Shown here piece after piece: positions 6,953-14,701 of a stretch of 23,440 nucleotides of DNA. A program made the translations under genes and the position numbers. The notes beneath the pieces were generated by a model. The model was not told the origin of the DNA and did not search any database. It saw only the letters and a program-made list of their open reading frames with translations. Position 1 is the stretch's first letter; each line of letters opens with the position of its first letter. This DNA is from a virus. Location of the stretch: positions 1 to 23,440 of IMG/VR virus record IMGVR_UViG_3300022871_000117, one strand, 5' to 3'.

Positions 6953-7901
6953 CTTCGCCTGTTATCGTGAGATTAAGTGGAACGCCAACCAAGTCAATCG
7001 GGGAAACGCCTTGCATGTTTGTCGCGCCTATTGGGGCCGTGCTTAGTCTCATACTATTTAGTTGAAAAGAAATAAAATTGTGAGTATCAACTTGCAGCTT
7101 GATTATGTTGCTCCCTGCCAGAACTGTGCCGTTATCCCAATCATCAAAAAAACTACTATCACTAGGATTAATGTTCATCGTCATTCCGTATCTTTTTAGT
7201 GTGCAGATTGGTTCTCCCAACTCACGATCGAGTGTGTAGTTGCAGTATCTTGAATCGTCTTCGTTTATTCCGTTGTTGCATCTTATCTCTCCGGAATTAA
7301 CCTCAACAACCTCTCCGCCTTCGTATGTGAATGTTTGGTTGAAGAATCTGTATGCAGTTGCTGTTGGGTATGCGATTGTTGTGATTGCGGTCCCTTTGCT
7401 ATATCCACTTGCAACACACTCAGCCTCAACCGTTACGAATCCGTCCGTTGGTCCGGTTCCTTTCTGCCATGCGAATCTCCAGGACTTGATTGTGCATCCT
7501 GTCAGAGTGATCACTTCATTGGTTGCCAATCTTTTGGCCCATTCATATTGGAAAGTTTTGACTGGGTTGTCTATAGTCCACACGTGCTCGTTGTAGGTAG
7601 TTTTGTCGACGTTCGTAACATCTGGATGAGTTGAATATTTTATGAAAGAAAAATTGTAAGGTGTGAATTTTAGGGTGAAGTTTAACTTAAGTGCGCCTTG
7701 CTCCATGTCTTTAACTTCTGCATTGTCTCCTCCGTTGTTTAGGATCTCTTGCCAGTTCTGATCGAAGTCCGGAGTGAAGATTGTGTTGTAACCTACGATT
7801 TCCCCATCGTCGACCATAGTGTTCGTTCCAAGATTCTTAAAACCGCCTTGCTCCTCTACCCATGCATTCTGTTCTCTCGAGCCTACATCATATTCACTCA
7901 T
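6936..7901 (-). CDS. Major tail tube protein, 321 aa
   Basis: The protein is beta-rich, without membrane segments, and lies between the tail terminator and the chaperone genes, the standard place of the tail tube protein. The start MSEYDVGSREQNAWVEEQG and the following GYNTIFTPDFDQNWQEIL resemble tube proteins of other tailed archaeal viruses in style. At 321 residues it is longer than a simple tube subunit (about 150-250), so it may carry an extra surface domain, possibly in the C-terminal third. The start overlaps the terminator stop by four bases (ATGA). The call is by position and fold pattern, not by a catalytic motif. Confidence 0.7.
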   Translation of the reverse strand: MSEYDVGSREQNAWVEEQGGFKNLGTNTMVDDGEIVGYNTIFTPDFDQNWQEILNNGGDNAEVKDMEQGALKLNFTLKFTPYNFSFIKYSTHPDVTNVDKTTYNEHVWTIDNPVKTFQYEWAKRLATNEVITLTGCTIKSWRFAWQKGTGPTDGFVTVEAECVASGYSKGTAITTIAYPTATAYRFFNQTFTYEGGEVVEVNSGEIRCNNGINEDDSRYCNYTLDRELGEPICTLKRYGMTMNINPSDSSFFDDWDNGTVLAGSNIIKLQVDTHNFISFQLNSMRLSTAPIGATNMQGVSPIDLVGVPLNLTITGEDGFSY

Positions 7902-8623
7902 ATTTCTATTTCTCCCTCATTTGTACTATCGAACTCGAGTATAAATAATTTATGATGGGCCTGGTATTCTTCATCGAACGGCAAGTCCCTGTCTGATGTT
8001 GGGATTCTTAGAGAATAACCGTAACAATGCAACTTATCCTCGTTGTCAGATAGGTTCTTTTTGGCCTTGCTTATGAGGTAATCTGCCAGCTTGTCATTAG
8101 ACCACTTGAATCCGTTTGGGTCTGTGTAGATAAAATCACGCTTTACCCAGAAGTCTAATTGGAGCGCGATTGATTCTTCCATTGGTGCTTTGTAGTTTCC
8201 GAATCTAGTTGCAGCTCCAGCGATCTTCAAAACACTAATCCTGGGGAACGATGTTGCCGATAGTTTAGTGTTTGATTTGTCCGGATAGATCCAACCATTT
8301 CCCTGCTTGTAATTAACAACAACTTCTCCGGCTGCCGCGGTTGGTAATAGGATTTTGAAGTTCTGCCAATCGTAGAAGTAATCTTTCCATTTCTCCTGGG
8401 CCACTCCTCCAATTGTTAGGCTGGTTATGACTTGTGGGCTTCCGGTTGTGGCTGTTAGAGTATAAGAAGTTGCTCCGGCCGATAGGGTTTCGGAGTTTGT
8501 TGATTCTCTAGAAGTTCTCGGGTCCGTCATGACCTCTCTGAGTAAGTCTGCAATAATCACTTTGGGGTTTAATGTGTAGTTCGTCATCTTGACTGGAATT
8601 AACTCCTCTTGGAGTATGCTCAT
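7898..8623 (-). CDS. Tail terminator / completion protein with an inserted beta domain, 241 aa
   Basis: Residues about 14-40 (NPKVIIADLLREVMTDPR) and 125-241 (with EESIALQLDFWVKRD and HHKLFILEFD) form the alternating helix-strand pattern of tail terminator proteins. Between them, about 45-108, lies a strand-rich insertion (YTLTATTGSPQVITSLTI and EVVVNYKQGNG), likely an Ig-like or similar domain displayed on the outside of the neck. Its place between the gp10-like connector and the tail tube gene fits. A TATA-like box at 8638-8647, just past the stop of the upstream gene, supports the ATG at 8623; another Met is at codon 13. Confidence 0.65.
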   Translation of the reverse strand: MSILQEELIPVKMTNYTLNPKVIIADLLREVMTDPRTSRESTNSETLSAGATSYTLTATTGSPQVITSLTIGGVAQEKWKDYFYDWQNFKILLPTAAAGEVVVNYKQGNGWIYPDKSNTKLSATSFPRISVLKIAGAATRFGNYKAPMEESIALQLDFWVKRDFIYTDPNGFKWSNDKLADYLISKAKKNLSDNEDKLHCYGYSLRIPTSDRDLPFDEEYQAHHKLFILEFDSTNEGEIEI

Positions 8624-8637
8624 AATTAATCTATAAT

Positions 8638-8647
8638 CTTTAAATAG
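8638..8647 (-). promoter_or_regulatory. TATA-like box of the tail terminator gene
   Basis: The minus strand reads CTATTTAAAG, immediately after the stop of the gp10-like gene and about 20 nt upstream of the ATG at 8623. It would allow the tail genes to be transcribed separately from the neck genes. Confidence 0.5.
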
Positions 8648-9073
8648 TTATCTCTTGGTTTCATCCTGGAAGAATTTTGGAACCCAAATCTTTCTAACTT
8701 CTAAAAAAGCCGGGTACATGAACGGATGAGCATCGGTTCCAAATTTTGCGATCTTCTTTGCTACTGGGTACGCCGCATTTTCATCCCCTAGCTTCAGCCT
8801 GGCCCAATCCTTCAAATCGTTGGGGTTTACTCTGTGGGGTTTTGTTCCAAACTCAACCGCTTCCGAATGTTGCGCCTGGGAAATGATTTGGTATTCTGTT
8901 GCTCCGTATTGCTTTGGGAAGAAGTCTATCTTCTGCGCGAGTTCGTCCGTGGCCCCCCTGGGCGCGTTCTGGACTGCCAATGCATGAATCTTCAAAACAG
9001 CCTTAAATAAAACATTCTTAAAAATACCCTGGACCTTCTCCTCATCCAAATTAAACTCTACTTCGAATGCCAT
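8648..9073 (-). CDS. HK97 gp10-like neck / tail-completion protein, 141 aa
   Basis: The sequence has the family pattern of HK97 gp10-like proteins: an N-terminal helix (FNLDEEKVQGIFKNVLFKAV), A-V-Q-N-A-P-R-G-A-T-D-E-L, then YQIISQAQHSEAVEFGTKPH with the E-x-G-T signature, and a last part, HPFMYPAFLEVRK, equivalent to the usual P-F-x-x-P-A motif. Length is normal. It is thought to join the connector to the tail terminator. It starts one base after the stop of the head-closure gene and lacks a promoter of its own, so it is read from the adaptor transcript. Confidence 0.8.
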   Translation of the reverse strand: MAFEVEFNLDEEKVQGIFKNVLFKAVLKIHALAVQNAPRGATDELAQKIDFFPKQYGATEYQIISQAQHSEAVEFGTKPHRVNPNDLKDWARLKLGDENAAYPVAKKIAKFGTDAHPFMYPAFLEVRKIWVPKFFQDETKR

Positions 9074-9074
9074 A

Positions 9075-9443
9075 CTACTCTGATCCAGTCAGACTTATAT
9101 TTCTTACGACTCCGATCGAATAAACATTCGGATATTGCGCCGTGATTTTATCCATGTGCCATTCGACATTGTCGCTCCTAATAATAGAATCTCCTTCGAT
9201 TAGGTCCTGGTCCACATCAAAATAAACCTTCAGATTTCCTGGAACCGCCAAACCCATCTCATGAATTTTTAAGTCCTTCGCGGTGATGTTTCCGAAAACA
9301 ACCTTTATTTCTAAGTCGACATAAGTTTGAGAAGTCATTCCGCCCATTCCGTCGTTCACATCAGTATACCTTCTCCTGGTTACGGTTTCGCCTTGTTTTA
9401 AGATAGGGTTATTCTTGAAACTTGTTTTGTTTCCGATTGTCAT
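9075..9443 (-). CDS. Head-closure (stopper) protein, 122 aa
   Basis: This is a small beta-barrel-like protein (EMGLAVPGNLKVYFDVDQDLIEGDSI and NVEWHMDKI), with the length and strand pattern of head-tail stopper proteins (gp16/gp9-10-like). It lies between the adaptor and the gp10-like gene, exactly where the stopper is found in other siphoviruses. The D-L-I-E-G-D step, followed by a strand, resembles the conserved turn of this family, where G-D is common. Its ATG overlaps the stop of the adaptor gene by a base. It would plug or open the portal channel after packaging. Confidence 0.65.
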   Translation of the reverse strand: MTIGNKTSFKNNPILKQGETVTRRRYTDVNDGMGGMTSQTYVDLEIKVVFGNITAKDLKIHEMGLAVPGNLKVYFDVDQDLIEGDSIIRSDNVEWHMDKITAQYPNVYSIGVVRNISLTGSE

Positions 9444-10339
9444 TAAGCATACCTCAGATTTTGCATTTTGTCTGCAACCCCAGTCTGTTCTGTTAGCCTT
9501 TTTATCTCGGCACTCAACATCTTAACCGTTTCTCGAAGGTTCGTGTATGGCTCTCCTAGTGCTTCGTTGTACTCTCCTAAACTCCAAGACGTAACGTCAT
9601 TGTAGGATCCCCCGGTAATATGAACGAAGATCTTAATTGCGGAGAGGTATTTGCAGAGTTGTTCGATTGCGGTTGGGATATTGGACTGGCCGTAGGATCC
9701 GCTCACTCTGATGTCCTGGTAGTTGTACGGTGTTTGAATAGTTGGATAAACGAATAATTTAATACGGCCCATGGGGATGACTTGGTAATCGAACCCTTCA
9801 GTTCTTTCATTCCATTCGTATTCGCCGCTTTCGTCTGGTGTGATGCTTGTTCTGAATTCAACCTTAATGTCGGAGACTCCCCTATGATCTAAAATTATAT
9901 TATGCCTAACTGAAAGATACTTTGAGTCGAGTGTTTCTTCGAATGTTTCTGTCCGGCCGTAGACTCGTTTGGTTGCTTGGTCGAGGTTCTTTGAGACGTC
10001 ATAGATCCAATCGTAGATGTCGTTTGTTGTGATTGAATCTGGAAGGGTTGCTGTGGTTAGTCCGGCCGCTCTCAGGACATCTTTTGGGTCTGTGTATATA
10101 TATCTTGCTTGACCTTGGTTTGGTTCAGAATAATCCGTCGTTTTGGTTGCATCGTCATTTGTGAATCTTATTTTATAAAAATCCGTTGAGATTCCGTTTG
10201 CATCGTAGTAAGTAAAATCAGAAATTACCAGAGTCGTAATCTTTGAATAGACTCCTGTTTCGGTGCTAGACTTATGAACTTCTGTTTTCGTCCATGTTGA
10301 GTCGGATGGACTTTCCTGCCATAATATTAAATTTCCCAT
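9443..10339 (-). CDS. Head-tail adaptor protein with an N-terminal FN3-like domain, 298 aa
   Basis: Residues about 80-298 look like a gp6/gp15-type adaptor: after ARYIYTDPKDVLRAAGL come helices (NDIYDWIYDVSKNLDQATKRVYG), a beta middle part and a C-terminal helix (NLRETVKMLSAEIKRL). Residues about 1-75 are separate: LILWQESPSDSTWTKTEV, ITTLVISDFTYYDANG and FYKIRFTND form a pattern like a fibronectin type III domain. Such a domain on an adaptor would sit on the outside of the neck and may bind a glycan or a fibre. The protein is nearly double the size of the usual adaptor (about 100-200 residues). Gene order (adaptor, stopper, gp10-like, terminator) supports the call. Confidence 0.7.
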   Translation of the reverse strand: MGNLILWQESPSDSTWTKTEVHKSSTETGVYSKITTLVISDFTYYDANGISTDFYKIRFTNDDATKTTDYSEPNQGQARYIYTDPKDVLRAAGLTTATLPDSITTNDIYDWIYDVSKNLDQATKRVYGRTETFEETLDSKYLSVRHNIILDHRGVSDIKVEFRTSITPDESGEYEWNERTEGFDYQVIPMGRIKLFVYPTIQTPYNYQDIRVSGSYGQSNIPTAIEQLCKYLSAIKIFVHITGGSYNDVTSWSLGEYNEALGEPYTNLRETVKMLSAEIKRLTEQTGVADKMQNLRYA

Positions 10340-10360
10340 TGTTTTTTTATAGTGTTTGAA

Positions 10361-13180
10361 TTAATTAAATGTTTCTATTGATTTAATTGTTGGAGTTATG
10401 TTCTCGGAAACCTTGATTGTGGGGACTATGTTTTCAGACATCTTAATTGTTGGTTTAAAAGTGTCAGTTATTCTTATAGTTGCATTAGAGGTCTTCTCGA
10501 ATAATATCCGAAATAAAACTCTGGCATCTCCGGTTTTTTGGATTTGGTTATCGTTTATCTTAATCCTTGCAGTTGCGGTTTTGTCGATTTGGCTTTGAAT
10601 TTTTATTCTAGAGTTGGCTGTTTTTTGGATTTGGCTTTGGATTAATATTCTAGCATCGGAGTTTTTGTCGATTTGATTTTGAATTAAGATTCTTGCAGTT
10701 GAGGTTTTATCGAAAGAGTCTTGGATTAGAATCCTGGAGTTGGCTGTTTTGTTAAGTTCGTTATTGTTGATTTGAATTCTAACATCGGAGTTTTTAATAA
10801 ATGAGTTAATAGATCGAATATAGGCAGTTCCATTTTTTGTGAATTCTGTGTTGTTGATTTGAATACTTGCAGTTGCGTCATAGACTTGCTCAGTATCATT
10901 AACTTGTACTCTAGAGGTTCCGGTTTTTGTGAAGGAATCTTGTGTTTGAATTCTAGCATCGGAGTTTTTAATAAAGGAGTCTTGGAATACAATTATGGAG
11001 TTTGCTGTTTTATTGAATTGGTTGTCTATGATTTTTATCCTTGCAGTTGCGGTTTTGTCGATTTGGCTTTGAATTTTTATTCTAGAGTTGGCTGTTTTGG
11101 TGAAGGAGTCTTGGATTAGGATTCTGGCTTTGGCTTCTTTAGTGAATTGACTTTGAATTAAGATTCTTGAGTTGGCTGTTTTGGTGAAGGAGTCTTGGAT
11201 TAGGATTCTGGCGTTGGAGTTTTTATTGAATTGGTTATTGTTGATTTTTATTCTAGAGTTGGCGGTTTTGTTTATTTGACTTTGGATTAGAATCCTTGCT
11301 ATTGAATCCTTTGTGAATTGATTGCCTTGTATCTCTATACTTGAATTTCCTGTCTTGGTGAATTCTGTGTTGTTTATTTCTATTCTTGAGTTGGCGGTTT
11401 TGTTGAAAGAATCTTGTGTTTGGATTCTGGAGTTTGCTGTTTTATTGAAGGAGTGTTGTAATATAATTAATGCAGTTCCATTTTTTGTGAATTCTGTATT
11501 GTTGATTTTTATTCTAGAGTTGGCGGTTTTGTTGAATAATAGTTGCCTTTGAATTCTTGCATTTGCTGGTTTTGTGAATGTTATTGGGGCTTTGACTGCC
11601 GTGAAAGTTCCGTCTGCTGTGAATGTATGAACAGTATTTGAGCCATCAGTTGTGATTGTTCCACCTGTGCAATCTCCAAAGTCAGCCGTAACATATGAAA
11701 TAATAACAATACCAGAACCACCAGATGCACCAACATCTCCTGCTCCACTACCACCTCCTCCACCTCCGGTGTTTGCAGTTCCAGCTGTCCCAACATCTGA
11801 ACTTCCGTCTCCGCCTCCGCCTAAACCACCACTACCGACAGTCCCTGAACTGTACATTCCTCCACCTCCACCTCCGCCATAATAAGTAGATGTTCCGCTT
11901 ATCGGATTTGAAAATCCATCCCCACCATCTCCTGACACAGAAGCAGTCGCATCAGAACCATTTTGACTTCCTCCTCCGCCTCCGCCTGTTGGATATGGGA
12001 AACTATCATATATGCACTTTCCACCATCAGCACCCTGAGAACCTGTTCCACCTATTGCTGAAGAGTTGGTACTACCTGCTCCTCCCCCACAACCGCCATT
12101 TATTCCACTAGTATATCTATTACCTCCTCCTCCTCCTCCGGTTGTGGATATAAAAGGAAAAGTACTATTACCACCTGCAGACCCACTAGTTCCACCAGTT
12201 CCTCCGGCCCCTCCATCCCCAACAACAACAGAGTATGCTTGTGCGATTACTGATAATGCCGAGTTGAATGATAAACCACCAGCCCCACCTCCTCCTCCGC
12301 CATTTGCTCCTCCACCTCCGCCTCCAGCGACAACTAATGCCTTTATTGTTCCGATGAAACTTGGAATTTGGATTCTGGCATTTGCATCATAAACTTGGGT
12401 GTTATCGTCTATCTTTATTCTAGCTGTTGCGGTTTTGTCGATTTGGCTTTGAATTTTTATTCTAGAGTTGGCTGTTTTGGTGAAGGAGTCTTGGATTAGG
12501 ATTCTTGAGTTTCCTGTTTTTGTGAAGGAGGCAGATGTTGAGAATGGATAAGCCAAACCATCTCCAGAATTATAAAGTTCCCCTACTTCTGTTGAGTTTA
12601 ATTCTCTTGACCATATACCTACTTCGTCGATTAAACCATTAAAACCAAAACTCGCAGTCGGTTGTGCGATTCCCATACTTAAACTTCCTGCTGTTGTCCA
12701 GATACTAGAAGTTATTGTATTTTTTAATACCCCATCGTTATAAACATAAGAATTAGTCCCATCGTTAGTTATTACTGTGTGATGCCAATCATTATCATTC
12801 CATAAAATAGAGCTTAATTCGTTATCTGTTGAACCAATTTTTAACCTCATATAATTACTGTTTGAATATCTTGCAAATTGGAACCCCGTAGTATCACTAG
12901 TTCCTTGTCCTATTAGACTCCTCCAAGTAGTTCCTCCAATCCAACTATCTACTTTCCACCAAAAAGAAAGACTTTTTATATTAGAACTTAAGGTAGTAGT
13001 AACTTTGTCATCGACTCCATCAAAATCAAAAGCACTATTTATCTTCCCACTAGCATCATATAAATTAGCTGTGTTCGTTGAGGCTGTCCCATCGTTAGAA
13101 CCATGAGCATCATCAACAGTCGTACTAGCTGCGTTCTCGTCTAACTTATAATAAGCAATAAGGTTGTCTGTTAACGCCAT
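10361..13180 (-). CDS. LamG / glycine-rich / repeat adhesin (fibre protein), 939 aa
   Basis: Domains in order: a LamG/concanavalin-like lectin domain (about 1-212: NLIAYYKLDENA, AFDFDGVDDKV, HHTVITNDGT, GLIDEVGIWSREL); four short repeats (about 217-275); a glycine-rich domain (about 280-500) that starts IKALVVAGGGGGG and ends GGSGIVIISYV, as in known glycine-rich receptor-binding domains of tail fibres; about 26 further repeats (about 535-905) of 14-15 residues with consensus F-x-K-T-A-N-S-R-I-x-I-Q; and three PTIK repeats at the end. The repeats are likely a beta-solenoid shaft or stalk. The role is probably receptor or glycan binding on the host surface. The gene lies between capsid and neck genes, so the fibre might sit on the head or neck instead of the tail tip. 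Its ATG overlaps the stop of the 139-aa gene (TAATG). Confidence 0.85.
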   Translation of the reverse strand: MALTDNLIAYYKLDENAASTTVDDAHGSNDGTASTNTANLYDASGKINSAFDFDGVDDKVTTTLSSNIKSLSFWWKVDSWIGGTTWRSLIGQGTSDTTGFQFARYSNSNYMRLKIGSTDNELSSILWNDNDWHHTVITNDGTNSYVYNDGVLKNTITSSIWTTAGSLSMGIAQPTASFGFNGLIDEVGIWSRELNSTEVGELYNSGDGLAYPFSTSASFTKTGNSRILIQDSFTKTANSRIKIQSQIDKTATARIKIDDNTQVYDANARIQIPSFIGTIKALVVAGGGGGGANGGGGGGAGGLSFNSALSVIAQAYSVVVGDGGAGGTGGTSGSAGGNSTFPFISTTGGGGGGNRYTSGINGGCGGGAGSTNSSAIGGTGSQGADGGKCIYDSFPYPTGGGGGGSQNGSDATASVSGDGGDGFSNPISGTSTYYGGGGGGGMYSSGTVGSGGLGGGGDGSSDVGTAGTANTGGGGGGSGAGDVGASGGSGIVIISYVTADFGDCTGGTITTDGSNTVHTFTADGTFTAVKAPITFTKPANARIQRQLLFNKTANSRIKINNTEFTKNGTALIILQHSFNKTANSRIQTQDSFNKTANSRIEINNTEFTKTGNSSIEIQGNQFTKDSIARILIQSQINKTANSRIKINNNQFNKNSNARILIQDSFTKTANSRILIQSQFTKEAKARILIQDSFTKTANSRIKIQSQIDKTATARIKIIDNQFNKTANSIIVFQDSFIKNSDARIQTQDSFTKTGTSRVQVNDTEQVYDATASIQINNTEFTKNGTAYIRSINSFIKNSDVRIQINNNELNKTANSRILIQDSFDKTSTARILIQNQIDKNSDARILIQSQIQKTANSRIKIQSQIDKTATARIKINDNQIQKTGDARVLFRILFEKTSNATIRITDTFKPTIKMSENIVPTIKVSENITPTIKSIETFN
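10563..10624. repeat. 62-bp perfect direct repeat, copy A
   Basis: This stretch matches 11037-11098 base for base (62 bp). It encodes two adhesin repeat units including KTATARIKI. Confidence 0.85.
11046..11125. repeat. 80-bp perfect direct repeat, copy B
   Basis: This stretch is identical to 12426-12505 over 80 bp; both copies start GTTGCGGTTTTGTCG and end GGATTAGGATTCT. Copies are 1380 bp apart (a multiple of three), so a crossover between them would delete the glycine-rich domain in frame. Confidence 0.9.
12370..12540 (-). repeat. Short repeat block upstream of the glycine-rich domain (4 units)
   Basis: Four units of the same 14-15-residue repeat lie between the LamG and glycine-rich domains (FTKTGNSRI, FTKTANSRI, IDKTATARI, and QVYDANARI). 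The QVYDA variant recurs once in the larger block as QVYDATASI. Confidence 0.8.
12426..12505. repeat. 80-bp perfect direct repeat, copy C
   Basis: This is the second copy of the 80-bp repeat at 11046-11125. The two copies bracket the whole glycine-rich coding region plus about twelve repeat units. Confidence 0.9.
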
Positions 13181-13599
13181 TATTCAGTCTTTAATTCGTG
13201 ACCTTCATCTGTGACAAATGCAAATCTCTTGACGTTCTTTCCGTAAACATCTGCTTGCCATCCTATTCCATAGCCGACAGATTCTTCAGATCGCAATCCG
13301 GTCATCCGATATGAGACTCTTTTTCGATTAAAATTAATCCAACGAAGGTTGTTGATGTTTAGTTTAGCCTTCGTTTGCTCATCGAGGTTTAACTCGACAA
13401 TGTTTCCATCGATTATAATTTCTCCTGTCTCTAGATTAATGTGTACATTTTTTCCTTTAGACTTGACTGAGAATGATTTTATTTCTTCGGTTTTTTTGTT
13501 GAGAAAGTTTTTGTTAAAGTCTCCAATGCTGAGGGTCTTATCCGCATCAAAGTTGAGTTCTTTTTCTTGGCCGTTTTCTTTGTATTTTATTTGTCGCAT
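13180..13599 (-). CDS. Protein of unknown function next to the adhesin, 139 aa
   Basis: The protein is mixed-charge and lysine-rich. The middle (VHINLETGEIIIDGNIVELNL) looks beta-stranded; the C-terminal part has NNLRWINFNRKRVSYRMTG and ends with a strand-like KRFAFVTDEGHEL. No membrane segment, cysteine or known motif is visible. Its stop overlaps the adhesin ATG as TAATG, so the two are translationally coupled. That suggests a partner: a fibre-assembly chaperone or the anchor joining the fibre to the capsid. A TATA-like box at 13613-13624 supports the ATG at 13599. Confidence 0.7.
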   Translation of the reverse strand: MRQIKYKENGQEKELNFDADKTLSIGDFNKNFLNKKTEEIKSFSVKSKGKNVHINLETGEIIIDGNIVELNLDEQTKAKLNINNLRWINFNRKRVSYRMTGLRSEESVGYGIGWQADVYGKNVKRFAFVTDEGHELKTE

Positions 13600-13612
13600 T
13601 ATTTCATTGTAT

Positions 13613-13624
13613 TGAATTAATTAA
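13613..13624 (-). promoter_or_regulatory. TATA-like box of the 139-aa / adhesin operon
   Basis: The minus strand reads GTTAATTAATTC, about 20 nt upstream of the ATG at 13599, slightly closer than in the other genes. It would drive the 139-aa gene and the coupled adhesin gene. Confidence 0.4.
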
Positions 13625-13636
13625 CAATCTATAGAA

Positions 13637-14140
13637 TCAACTCTTTAAATACTTTTCAGGCTGATGTTTTCTGTGCCATTTCATGTGACAAGACCTACAC
13701 CGCATCTCGAGGTTTGTTAATTCGTTATTGAAGTGGTCGCCGTCCTTGTGATGAACGCAGAGTCCATGGGTCCTTTTGCATTTGACACAGACTTGCTTTA
13801 GGTTCGCAAATGCCATCTTTCGATACTCTCTCTCATGCCATCCTATTCCGGACTTTCTTTGGGCTAGAGATATCTTTAAAATTGTTTCCTCCGAATGAGA
13901 ATGTCCAAGCATGTTTTTGTTTCCACGCATTGATTTTGAAATATTTTTTTTATGTTCTTCTGTTTTGTTCTTCCAAGGATTCAAATCATTAATCTTTTGA
14001 GATTGAGATAGTGTTCGAGCAGGAATGCCTAATCTTCGCATTTCTTTTTTAACCTTGTCTTGATTCCAACCCAACTCTCTAGCAATTGCTCTTTGAGATT
14101 TAGTTTGGTTCCAGTATAAGTCATATAATTTTTCCTTCAT
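13637..14140 (-). CDS. Free-standing HNH homing endonuclease with NUMOD motifs, 167 aa
   Basis: Residues about 1-45 form a helix-turn-helix resembling those of homing endonucleases (QRAIARELGWNQDKVKKEMRRL). Residues 55-98 carry two NUMOD3-like DNA-binding motifs (WKNKTEEHKKNIS and LGHSHSEETILKIS). The C-terminal HNH domain has C118-x2-C121, H130-H131, and C148-x2-C151 followed by H152 and H156, so both the catalytic histidine and a complete zinc site are present. It should nick or cut DNA at a specific site, probably in a related virus lacking it. It lies between capsid and adhesin genes with its own strong TATA box, typical of a mobile freestanding endonuclease. Confidence 0.85.
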   Translation of the reverse strand: MKEKLYDLYWNQTKSQRAIARELGWNQDKVKKEMRRLGIPARTLSQSQKINDLNPWKNKTEEHKKNISKSMRGNKNMLGHSHSEETILKISLAQRKSGIGWHEREYRKMAFANLKQVCVKCKRTHGLCVHHKDGDHFNNELTNLEMRCRSCHMKWHRKHQPEKYLKS

Positions 14141-14154
14141 GGAAGAATAAGGAT

Positions 14155-14170
14155 TCTTTTCTTTTTAAAA
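14155..14170 (-). promoter_or_regulatory. Promoter of the homing endonuclease gene, shared 16-bp element
   Basis: The minus strand reads TTTTAAAAAGAAAAGA, with the TATA part centred about 26 nt upstream of the ATG at 14140. The same 16 bases occur at 17974-17989 upstream of the 95-aa gene. Confidence 0.65.
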
Positions 14171-14191
14171 GTTTCGTCGTATTAAATGTCT

Positions 14192-14701
14192 TTACGACTC
14201 ATCATATTGGATCGAAAGTGTTTGTGTTCCGATATCCCCTGGGGTTGTCACGGCATCCGTAGCATTAAGTTGGATTACTAGGAAGTCAGTCTTGTCTCCG
14301 TCAGTATCGATTCCGCCTGCGGGTGTGATGTCGATTGCAGTTCCTTCTGTTATTGGCATTGCAGTCGTAGCAACACTCGAGTTCGTGTTAACTGGAGTTA
14401 CTCCGGTGGCTGTCTCTCCAACGGATAGTGTGATTCCTGCATCAGAGAAAGTTCCGGCAGATTTCCAAGCTAGTACATTTGTGATTGCGTTGAAGGTTCC
14501 AGTAAATTCAACCTTTAACCATCGCTCGTAAGAATAAGCTGTCCCGCTTGCTAGAATTGTGATTGGTGCAGCCTGATAAGCTGAGCCTGTTGTATCGTAG
14601 GCATCAGTGCTCATTAAGTTCCAGTTTGTCGCATCGCCAGCTGGTGCTTCTGTTCCGGCGTCTGTTCCGGTGTATACTTTTAAGTTATGTCCTGCTGCCA
14701 T
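14192..14701 (-). CDS. Putative capsid decoration protein, 169 aa
   Basis: The protein is rich in T, A, G, D and S with an alternating beta pattern (ITILASGTAYSYERWLKVEF and NAITNVLAWKS), without cysteines or membrane segments. It follows the major capsid gene directly, the usual place of a decoration or head-fibre protein. It probably binds to the capsid surface and stabilises it after expansion. The upstream 93-nt interval holds a probable terminator and a weak TATA-like word (GGTTAAACTC at 14716-14725) about 20 nt upstream of the ATG, so it may have its own transcript. No sequence family is recognised with certainty. Confidence 0.65.
   Translation of the reverse strand: MAAGHNLKVYTGTDAGTEAPAGDATNWNLMSTDAYDTTGSAYQAAPITILASGTAYSYERWLKVEFTGTFNAITNVLAWKSAGTFSDAGITLSVGETATGVTPVNTNSSVATTAMPITEGTAIDITPAGGIDTDGDKTDFLVIQLNATDAVTTPGDIGTQTLSIQYDES

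Larger units (their letters stand above)
10460..11590 (-). repeat. Array of 42-45-bp degenerate repeats (C-terminal block, about 26 units)
   Basis: The DNA repeats a unit around the words GGCTGTTTTG, GATTTGGCTTTG and ATTCTAGAGTTGG on the plus strand, which encode F-x-K-T-A-N-S-R-I on the minus strand. Units differ by substitutions but keep length, so the reading frame is kept when units are gained or lost. Confidence 0.85.

Noticed and set aside
7335-7634. Plus-strand frame with many cysteines and serines
   Set aside because: It is antisense to the tail tube gene; the cysteines come from reverse reading of abundant Thr and Ala codons.
10726-10992. Minus-strand frame of 88 codons in the repeat region
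   Set aside because: It is an alternate frame of the repeats (repeated words such as LLKTPMLEFK mirror the repeat period); the adhesin frame is open throughout.
11652-12392. Plus-strand proline-rich frames with long PPPP runs
   Set aside because: They are the antisense reading of the glycine codons of the glycine-rich domain and have no promoter or ribosome site.
10460-12540. CRISPR array
   Set aside because: The periodic repeats are coding, keep a 42-45-bp unit without unrelated spacers, and continue in one reading frame.
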